64,000 bases of DNA from Branchiostoma floridae (lineage: Eukaryota > Chordata > Leptocardii > Amphioxiformes > Branchiostomatidae): assembly GCF_000003815.2 (NCBI RefSeq), contig NC_049984.1, positions 1,358,810-1,422,809 of the forward strand, read 5' to 3'. The notes under the pieces were generated by a model. It had not been told where the DNA came from. It did no database searches and saw nothing but the letters and a program-made list of their open reading frames with translations. The translations under genes were made by a program, and so were the position numbers. Position 1 is the stretch's first letter. The number at the start of each line of letters is the position of its first letter. This document shows positions 11,801 to 23,000 of the stretch, in pieces.

Positions 11801-14800
11801 AAAACAGGCAATGTGTAGTGAAATTTGCTGCAGTTCACGCAAATTTTAACAGGTGGCGTCTAGATCTGCTGCAGTTCAGGCACATATGTGAATCTCTCCA
11901 TGCGCCAATATCAGGTTTAGTTACTCTGTTCTATTTATATGACATTCTAATAACTAGAAAAAAACGTTCACACACGCAAACATTGGCAAAATGCCAGCTT
12001 TTTTAAAAGCACTTGTTTTAAAATCTCTGGCTTCGGGGGTTAGTTGCATCCGTTCTCCTGAATCCGTGCATTATCTAATCTCTCTGGTCCACATGTCCGC
12101 AGGAACTGCCCTCGTGAACGCCACAGTCCCGGCCAGCGCGGGGGACGGAACCATCGTCTACACTTACGTCATGCAGGACCCGTCAGGCATCAACGTGAAT
12201 TTCTTTGACGTCCACAACGAAACTGTAAGGAATAGATTTCTCAATACACACTGGTTTCCTTTCCAAGATAAGATATACATAGTAGTAGTAGTAGGCATCC
12301 TTGGTTACAGGTTGTTTCGCAACAATGTCAGTTCGCAACAAGGCAAGTCGTTTCGCAACAAGGTAAAAGTCGTTTTGCAACATTTGAAAGTTATTAATTT
12401 GGATAGCCTAATAGTATTAGAAATCGTATTCCATGGTAGCATTCTGGATATACATTGATGTAACCGAGATAGACCATTTCCAGACTATCAATGGCAACTG
12501 AAGTCACTGTCTTTGGTTCCCGATTTCTTCGTCAACAGAAGTGCTTTGGTTAGTAGTTTTCCCATCTGTTGTTTCCTCAGGGTGAGATCACAGTTATCTC
12601 AGGTCTGGACCGGGAGACGGAGCCTTTTCATGAGTTGTTTGTTAGTGTTGTTAGCTTTGTTTATTTGTTTGTTTGTTTGTTCACGGATCTGTTGTTTCCT
12701 CAGGGTGAGATCACAGTTATCTCAGAACTGGACCGGGAGACGGAACCTTCTCACCAGTTCTTTGTGGAGCCCATCGCAGACTCCGGCTGTGCCAGGCAGG
12801 GTCTGGTAGGTGTTGTTTTTACTTTCATGCGAACCTAGGCTGCAGTGTTACCTGTCCTGTGATCTCCAGATCATCGGAAAATTGTCCATTTGCATCTTTA
12901 TGTTTAAGATCTTGGTGGTCATCACCTTGGAAGATATCAACGACAACGACCCAGTCTTTAAACACCAGACCCTGCAGGGGACTGTCCGGGAGAACACCCC
13001 GATAGGAGAACCTGTGATAGTGGTGAGTTCATTCATGTTTTTCTTCGCAAAGCTATAGTCAGATACATATTTCCTGCTGCCAGCCTGATTACATATAGCG
13101 TATAGCTTATAGCAGCCCGTCCAACATTCGGGCAGTGAGGGGCCAGTTACAGCCCCAGACAGAGTTTGTGACTATACCGCTGCCAACTGAGAGCAACTAT
13201 AGCAAGCGCCCGCATCTTTACCATATTCTTAATATATTATATTTACTCTACCTGCATGTTCGCATAGGCTATGAGTTCGTGGATAACAGAGTTCGACATT
13301 TTGGTGACAATTTGTGATCTTCTTCAGGGCAAAATACTTGGTCACTTTGCACTGCAGTCCCAAAAGTAAAGCTCTGTCACATACATATTATGTTAGTTGG
13401 CGGGTAAGATTGACATATGTGAGCCTCATTGACCCCTTGTCAGATTGTTTTTCTTCATGGCAATCTTGTGATAGAAAACAACTTATCGTGTAAACTCAAT
13501 GCTGCAGATCCCAGAACTGGCTGTCACTGACGAGGACTTTGGCATCAACGGTAGCATCTACTTGCACCTTTCTGGAACAGGTTCAAATAATTTTGCAGCA
13601 AACTCCACCACTGGACTCATCTATGTTAACGGCAACTTAGACTACGAAGCAGCGCAGAGCTTCAGTCTGACCGTAGAGGCGAGGGACAGAGACGGAACAT
13701 CGGGTTACAGAAGCGCCACAGCGCGGTTAGCTATTGAACTGCAAGACGAGAACGACAACTCACCGCAGTTCAGTCAGGAAGACTTTCATTTCTTCATCCC
13801 TGAAAATTCCAATGACAGCGCACCTGTTGGAACAGTGCTGGCTACAGATAGAGACTCTGGACAAGACGGTAAACTCTCAATTTCGCATAGAGAATATTGA
13901 GCACGTTAAAACATTTTGACCAATTTTTGTTCAGCCTGTAATGTACAGCTGAAGAAAAGGGAAAAGGTTAGGTATAAAATAATACGAGAACAGCCTTAGT
14001 GTTCTTTGACAAAAATTACATCTTCGACACTTTAGTCTTCCACTCTGCACACTTGCCTTTCTACTAAGTAACGTAAGAATCGTTTCTCGACCATTCGTTA
14101 GTACGTCTGACCATTTGCTGCAACCCCACCATGTAGGTAAGGTGGATCACTTTATCGTGGACGGAGGGGACGGCGTGTTCCAGCTGGACTTCTCGTCCGG
14201 ACAGCTGACGCTAGTCCGGGGGGATCTACTGGACAGGGAGGCTGTGGACTGGTACACGCTGACCATTAGGGCACAGGTGAGCTTGGGCAGGTTTAAAACT
14301 GTAGATTTCTAGATCAAGGCTGGCAAGAAGTTGCCAGAAACTCCTAAGTCGGCTCCCAATTATCCTAAGTCAGCCGCGCCTTTTACATCATTTGCAGTAT
14401 CATCCATCCGCTAAACTTAAGATTTGCAACTTAAGACTTGCACCTCGTTGTTTCCACAGGATCGGGGTTCTCCGTCCCTTTACAATTTTACCAACGTCAA
14501 CGTCACGGTCACTGACGTCAACGATAACGCCCCTTCCTTCGATGACGACACACTACGTCACACCGTCACCAGAGAGCCAATCCGAACCGAGGAGAACCTG
14601 CCGTCCGGGACTCACCTGTTGACGCTGTGCGTGACGGACCCTGACGCCGGCGTGAGCGGGGCGGTTCGTCTGGATGTGAACACGGGCGGGTTCTTTGCAG
14701 TGATGCTGGACAACTCCACCCAACACTGGGCCGTTGTGAGTATGGGGGTGCTGGACCGGGAGGAGAGGGAGACTCATGAGCTCGGCATTACTGCTACAGA

Positions 14801-17800
14801 CATGGGAACACCTGCCTTATCCAGCAGCATCACCATAGTGCTGGCAGTCGGTGAGTATCCCTGCCTTATCCACCAGCATCACCATAGTGCTGGCAGTCGG
14901 TGAGTATCCCTGCCTTATCCAGCAGCATCAACATAGTGCTGGCAGTCGGTGAGTACCCGAAGTATTCTGATGGTCTGTTGTTCTACTGTTCAATTAATGA
15001 AAACTGAAAAATACACAAATTTCAGCCACTCTCAACACAACAGTTGTGTCTGTACTGTGAAAATGATAAGGGCTAGACTCTAATTATAAGTGTGGGTGTT
15101 AGTGCATTTGTGAATACAAAACTAGATGCTATTGTTGGTCATCGACAACGTCTGACGATAAGATGCTGTCCATCGAAAACTGCGCCGTTTTCGACCTTTG
15201 ACATAATGTACACAGGTGACGTCAACGACGTGCCCCCGACGTTCCTGGAACCTCCTGACGAAGTCACCTTACTGGGTGGATCTCATCCGGGTACCCTGGT
15301 CGCCATATTTGCCGTCGAGGACCCGGATGTGAACGGCACAATCGAGTACAGCGTTGCTGGTGACCCGGATGGGCTGTTCGGCATCGACGAGGAAGGAGTT
15401 GTTGTCCTGGACATGCAGTAAGTGGTCCCTTTCAAGCAAATGCCTTTTGTAAATACTTGTACTGCGATAGAATTATTTCAACAGTAAAGATATAGCCAAT
15501 TGTGAGGTGGCACAGTCGTCCTTAGACCTTTGAACTATTCTACGGAGTCATATGGCCGCATCGTCAATCGCTTAAAGTTAGTTTTAGTGTTTTTAAAGGG
15601 TTCAGTACTAGTGTAATATAAACAGCTGATGCTGCCTGCAAAGATTATGTGTTACGCTATATGCAGATACAGATACAGATTGAAAGTTTGACCATAAACC
15701 CACTTCTTTTTTCTACTTCCTCAGGCTTCCTAATGATGTGATCACCAGAAATGTGACCATCGAGGTGACCGACGGGCTCCACCTCACCAACACGACACTC
15801 CGGGTGCACGTGGAGGACGGGTCATCTCTGTCCAGTCTGGAGTTTCAGCAGGACAATTACGACTTTGACGTGGTGGAAAACTCACCATCGGGCACAGTGC
15901 TCGGAACGGTTAATATTTCAAGCGACCAGTCGGTCCTGTATAACTTCCAATCTGATCAGATGGGGCACAACTTCGCCATCAACAACTACACGGTAAGAAA
16001 ACATGCGAAACGTTAACCGAAAGTTGACCTGTGTTGGTACTTGGACTAATTGATTCCTCCTAGTTCAATTGTTCATTCCTTGACAAAGACTGATGCTGTT
16101 CAGTCAAAAAATTGGGTGAGTCCAATTTTTGTTTTGGATATTAAAGTTAAGCTAGTTCAATTATGTTGGTTATTTATGTTATGTTATATCAATCATGTTA
16201 ATTATGTAGTCACCCTTAGTTAGGCGGCCGTGTCTAGATCTAAATATAAAAGTGCATTCCCAATGTCTTCCAGGGCGGGATCGTAACACGACTTCCGCTG
16301 GACAGAGAGGAATCGGATGAACACTATCTGATCGTCGTGGCGACTGAACAAACTGTTAATCCTCGGAAGGCGTACGCAGCGGTAAGATGTGAGGCGCTCG
16401 GATATATAGACAGTATTGTTCTGACCTACTTACGCTTCTCCTTTAATTGTCTACTGCTGACACACTGGGCTGCAAGCCTTCTCCACCCAGGGTGATTTTG
16501 GGTTCCTTCAGGTTAATCCTGAGTTACCATCAGTTGTATATTTGTTTGTTTGCACACAAGAAATAAATGATAAGCACTGGTTCAAAAACTACGTACATGA
16601 GACTCGAATAAATATACAATGCTTATACTTGATCCTCCTCTTAACCAATTTATAGTCATTATTTTAATTACCAACAGGCGATTAAAAGTAATGAAATAGG
16701 TAATATTTTACATAGAAAGAGGTGGCTATTATATAAGGATAATTAGATAATCAAAGATATGAACTAAAATAAGGCCAATATATGACAGTATAAACGTGGC
16801 TAGGATGGCTTATAAGGTGCTTTGTTCTTCTGAGGTGTCTTCCTCGGGAAATAATTACTCCCACTTAATATATCCCACTTCTTATGTCCCAATTCTACAG
16901 GTTGCTGTTCGTGTTGTAGACGTGAATGACAACGCGCCTGAGTTCGGTGGGGAGACCTACGATGTAGATGTCTTAGAAAATGTTCCAGTCGGTCACATCG
17001 TCTTCAGCCCATCTGCCTCTGACGCAGACGTTGGTGAGAATGCCGACATTGTCTACAGTAGAGCGGAAGGTTAGTTCCCTTTTCATTTTCTGTTAAAATA
17101 AATGTGACAGATCGCGCAACGAATTGTATTAAGCTTTGTGCGTTTTGTTGTCTCTTCAATCACACTTTTTCATTTTGTATGATATACCCAGTATGAATCG
17201 AAAGTTACACACATCCGTTTCAGGTCGCAGTGAGAGCGTAGCAAGATTGCCGTCTAGTGGAAAGGGGTCTTACCGACCAGTTCACTATTAAGTGGCATTG
17301 ACCGCATGTAACCGAAACCAGTGGATTTTGCTGCTTTAGTTTATTCTCTAAACTGAAAATTTCTTTCATTAGTGTGCTGTCAGCTAAAGAGATGCCAGCT
17401 GGTGACCTGAATTTTTTATGAACATTTAGTCGAATTCATACATAAATGCTCCAATGTGCATCCTTGTATTACAAGACATCTCAATCCCACGGCAGGAGAC
17501 GACACGTTCACAGTGGACCCGGAGACAGGAGCGGTCCGAGTGAACGGCACTCTCGACAGAGAGGCGGCCGACAGGCATCTTGTTGTCGTGCAGGTAACGG
17601 CACCGGATGGTGGTTTGATACTACAAGGAAATGTTGTCATTGTCGTGCAGGTATCTTTGAAGGGGTGTGCCGATCAATCGATTGCAATGTTATCAAGAAG
17701 CAAACAAACGGCTTAATAACTGATGCCATTTTATATAACGAAAGATATTGTTTTTCTATATCTGTGCGTAGACGAAACACTAAAATACCATGCCACAAAG

Positions 17801-19468
17801 CACGTAAACTTAAAACCCCTTTCACGCCTGAAGCTAACGAGGCATCACACCACTAACGACTGATCCATGATGCGCAGTGATCTTGAAGGGTATTGAAGAT
17901 TCATGCACACTGCTGATGTATCATACATTGTAAATGGTGTTTGTGTTGACCTGTATACAATTGTGAGTCCCTTTGGTTTACTCCAGTCCACAGACAAAGG
18001 AGATCCTCCACTGTCCTCCACTGTCACCGTATTAATCCACGTCGGGGATGTGAACGACAACAGCCCGATCTTCACACAGGGTCACTACAACATCAGCGTG
18101 CCGGAAAACAACGACGATAAACAAGTCAGTATCGTCCAAATGACAAATCCTCAGAAAGATCGGCTTGTGGTGACAAGTAGACTTTAGAAAAATCGGTCAT
18201 ACCATAAAATAGAATAATTTATTCCGACGTTGGATAAAGAGGACTAATACTGACTATAGACTTTTCTCAGTAAGGAATTGTTTACAAGCGTACAACCCAT
18301 GACTGGTTATTGTCTTACAGGTTCTATCTGCTGCTGCAGCCGACAGCGACATTGGGACCAACGGCCGAGTACGCTACTATTTAATGGCCGCAGATAATTT
18401 CACAATCGGAGGTAAACAAATGATCGTTCTCCTGCAAGTAAAGTGCTGCATGCACTTGTTGTTTGCTTTTATGCTTCTGCTTCTGGGTTACAGAAGTTAT
18501 TAGAGGCTGCTCTGATCAACCTGTGTTGCTTCTAGCTTGTGTATTAGTTCACCGAGCGGTTTACCGGTTATGTGACTGGGTTAAGATATAGCAAAATGTT
18601 AACAAATGATCTCTTCGTCATAGATGATTTTTTCAATATAACCATAACATCACGGTTGTGCCACAACCCAATTATGAACCTCTGTCCCAGAACTGACAGG
18701 AGAAATCTCGGCAACTTTCACGTTTGATCGCGAGTCCGTCTCCTCCTACAACTTCACGGTCCTGGCGGTGGATGGAGGCGACCCTCCCCGCTCATCAGCA
18801 GCAGAGGTCTCCATCACGGTCACGGACGTGAACGACAACAGCCCGGCGTTTCTGCGCACGCCGTACCGGGAGATGGTGCCGGAGGACACGTCGACGGGTA
18901 CCAGTGTGTTCACCGTGACAGCAACGGATGCAGATTCCGGAGAAAACGGAGCTGTTTCCTACCAAGAGAACCCAGGTTGGTTTCTCTATGCAAACTTTGT
19001 TTGAAGTTGATTGTAAGTTTCATTGCAAAGCATTGTTCTTTTTAAATGAAAACTGACCTAACGTATTTGCATGTACATGTAGGCCCCACAGCAGCATCTT
19101 ACATAGAACAATAAGCAATGTCAATTCTAGTCTTCCTCATCAAACCAAAAATTCTCATGATCGANNNNNNNNNNNNNNNNNNNNNNNNNNNNNNNNNNNN
19201 NNNNNNNNNNNNNNNNNNNNNNNNNNNNNNNNNNNNNNNNNNNNNNNNNNNNNNNNNNNNNNNNACTTCCAGGCGGCATCTGTGGCGACCTGTTCCTGGT
19301 GGACAGCACCACCGGCGTCCTGAGGACCCGACAGTCTCTCCTCAGGATCAGCCCAACTGAGCGGGAAAACTGCGTCGCCAACGTTACGGCGTACGACCAC
19401 GGACCCGACCAAAAACGCACGGCAGTCGAGGCAAGACTACGATTAACACGCACATACACACACGCACA

Positions 19469-19499
<31 letters not shown>

Positions 19500-19936
19500 G
19501 CACACGCAACAAAACGTAGTGCTAACAATGCACGAAAATGGGATTTACCAAACGTAAATCCCGTTTTCCGTGCAGTGTAAAACGTGTAGAAATCGTGATT
19601 GGTGTCCAACCAGAAGACTAAGCTTCATCACGACAGCAAACGATTGTACTCTCAAATCGGTTATACTTTCTATTCTCTCTTGTCAGGTTGTGTTCAACAT
19701 CACGGATGCTAACCGCCACGACCCGGTGTTTGAGAGCACCAGACTGAGCCGCACCGTCGACGAGACCTGGAACGTCTGGCGGGACGAGCTGTTCACGGTC
19801 ACGGCCACGGACGAGGACGGGGGAGTGAACGGGGAGGTCTCCTACAGGATCGTGGATGACTACGGTAAGAGCAATGCCAAATCCCAATGCCGTCCTCGTC
19901 ATAGTTGTTTGGTCCAGCACTGAAACAGAGAACTTC

Positions 19937-20009
<73 letters not shown>

Positions 20010-23000
20010 GGCAGGTGTGTTTTCTTGCCAGGCATCTTCACAGTTGTCAGACTGAACGAGTCCGGGCAGGTGTGGGCGAACCGCCCGCTGGACCGCGAGG
20101 AGCGGGACTTCTACAACCTGACCCTGGAGGCGTCTGACGGCGCGGTCGTCAACCCCAGAACCGCCACGGCCGTGCTGGACGTCTGGATCGACGACGTGAA
20201 CGACAACCCGCCAAGGTTCGTCCGAGACAACTTCACGGCCGAGGAAATCATACTACCACAGGTACGCATCGTTTGAAGTTTGAAAGATCATCTTCATTGT
20301 TGATCAAAATGAAATAGTTCAAATACATTCCACTTTCTGTCCTGCATCCTTCTTCAAGTCGGAATGATCAGTTATTGAGGATTGCCCTTGCGATTGCTGA
20401 CTACATGGCAACTGGAATTACCAATCGAACTTGGGTAATTAAGGCTGTAGCAAAGATGGCCAAAACTTTTTCTCATTGTATAGAAGACAGATACCGGAGA
20501 TGGGTATTCTACTATGTACAAATCGGTTAATGTTTCAAAGTATGTTTAGACCTTAGAACCAGTCATACAAACGATATACTAAATTCAACATGTCCATATT
20601 TTCATATACATTTGTATGCACATGTTGGCATGTATGTATAGAAGACCTTACAGAAGCCAAGTGTCAACAAAGTTTATTATCATTTTAAGGTGAGGTAAAA
20701 TTCCCGTATAAAATTACAGAACACCTCCGTGGGAACCCACGTGATCCAGGTGAACGCCACAGACGATGATTTTGGAACAAACGCCATTCCCCTGTACCGG
20801 ATCGGGTCCGTCAAGGATGTAGACTTTTCCAGTCCCACTCATCTCTTCGCGATCGACAGCCAAACCGGGGAAGTCAACACTTCGTCTGCGTTTCCTAACC
20901 TCACAAAGGACTACTTTGTCGATGTACGTATGCAATGTATGGAAATACTGGTTGAAGAGTGCTTTATTTTTTTTATCAAACTGATCTAAAGCTAATTTGG
21001 GATAATTGTAACATCGACAAATCTATTCGTGCCAACCATTTTGCGATTAGTCAAGAACTTGTGTGGCTTTTTTTAAAGAATGGTACAGCAAGATACTTTT
21101 CCTCCCTGTCACTTTCCTTTTCTTTTCTGACCTTTCAGGTCACCCTGAAAGTGGAGGACTACGAGGACCCTGACCTCAGGCCAGACGAGCTGACCCTTCG
21201 CATCGTTGTTCCCTTCATCAGTACCAACAGGCACTCACCGCGATTCCCAAACGGTATACAACAGTTTGTCTCTACCAGGCTAACTACAGATATATGAAAT
21301 ATGTATATTTGACTAGGAACTAACTGAATGTTCCTCTAGGAACTGACTTAATGTTTTGGTCCTATTCCATTGATAAAAGTTTTGATTACAGTTTTATAGA
21401 AAGTTTATTTGCAAGTTTATGTCTTCAAGTACTTTGATTGGTACAAACAAGATATGGAATATAAACGTAACAATGAACTGTGATAAATCTGTAAATAATC
21501 TGTTTCTCGCCATTCCATTTCCGCAGTAACCTATGTGGTAGAGCGGAGCCGGGAGAGTCTGACTGAGGAGTCCGGCCCTATCCACCTGATCACAGTCTCA
21601 GCTGAGGACGCCGACTCCGGGCCGGACGGGCAGATACAGTACAACATCCTGAATAGGGAGGACGAATGGGTATGGGGACTTCGTATATGAAGTAATGAAT
21701 AGATAAATAAATGTGTGAGTGAATGAGTGAGTGAGTGAGTGAGTTGGTGAGTGGGTGAGTGGGTGAGTGAGTGAATGAGTAAGTGAGTGAGTGAATGAGT
21801 GAGTGAGTCAGTGAGTGAGTGAGTGAGTCAGTGAGTCAGTGAGTAAGCGAGTCAGTGAATATTCAGATCAATTCTGTCTCGTGGCCTAAAGTCGCCCAGC
21901 CCATATGGACTTCTACAACCTATATGTACTACATAGCAAAGTTGCTGTCGCTATTGGAGTCTCTTTCGTGCTCACGATCGAAGGAAGGCCTTTGGTTGGT
22001 CTCCCATGATGATGGTAATCCCTGACCATAAAGTCACGTGTTCTAAGTGATCGGTCATTCGAAACTGTTAAAGGCTGCAGTACAGTCTTCAAAAATGTGG
22101 TAACCCTTTTTGGTTGTAACTGTATACAGCTTACAGTTACATGTTGTGTTCTACGTTGGTCACACTGCCTTCCTGTCTTTACAGTGGGAACTTCTTGGCT
22201 TCATTTCACTGAAGGAACCCAATGCCACAGTCTCTCTGAGCGTGAACACAAGGGGGACTCTGTGGAACGGTACAGACGGCCACCGGCACCGCATTGTCAT
22301 ACAGGCACAGGACATGGGTCAGCCTGCACGGACAGGGTAGGGATTCCATAGTCTAAACTCCAGCATTGGTAGCTTTATTTTGCAAAGGTTCCAAAGGTCG
22401 CTACCCGGCCAGCGGACTAAAGGTAGCAAGGCTGGAGAATGGGCCAGGGATGCTATCGCCGTTATTAGGCGTGTACTCAGTATGAACATTCGCGAACACA
22501 ATGAAAAAAGATAGATGTTTGAATGATAAATGCAAGAAAAGAAATTCTGGTTGAAAATGGACTTACTCAGGGAGGACTGAAGGTGTATTACAACCCTAAT
22601 TGGTGTGAAGGAGTTGCTCTGGATAATGATATGTTTATTGCAAGTTGTAATAAAAAGCTATTGATAGTAGTCCACCCAAACTAACACCAACATCCCTCAG
22701 ACATGGCAAAATGGGGTGGACTTACTGTGGCAGTAACTCTCTCTCTGGCACAAGTAAGTCCATCTACATTCATCTTCTTTTAGGTCCCAGGTTTGCAAGT
22801 ATGTCAACATAACGTATTACAGATCAAAATTCAGTAATAAGACTAAAATGTGTTTTCCAACCATGACATCAATATGACACAATGTCCCACCAGGACCACA
22901 AAGATTGTGCTGGACATCCGGCAGGCGGGGACGGAATCACCACCACCAGAGGGTAAGGTTATACAAGTAGTCACTANNNNNNNNNNNNNNNNNNNNNNNN

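Noticed and set aside
19447-19505. Regulatory Z-DNA element
   Set aside because: An AC/GC alternating microsatellite can form Z-DNA, but nothing here supports more than a simple repeat.
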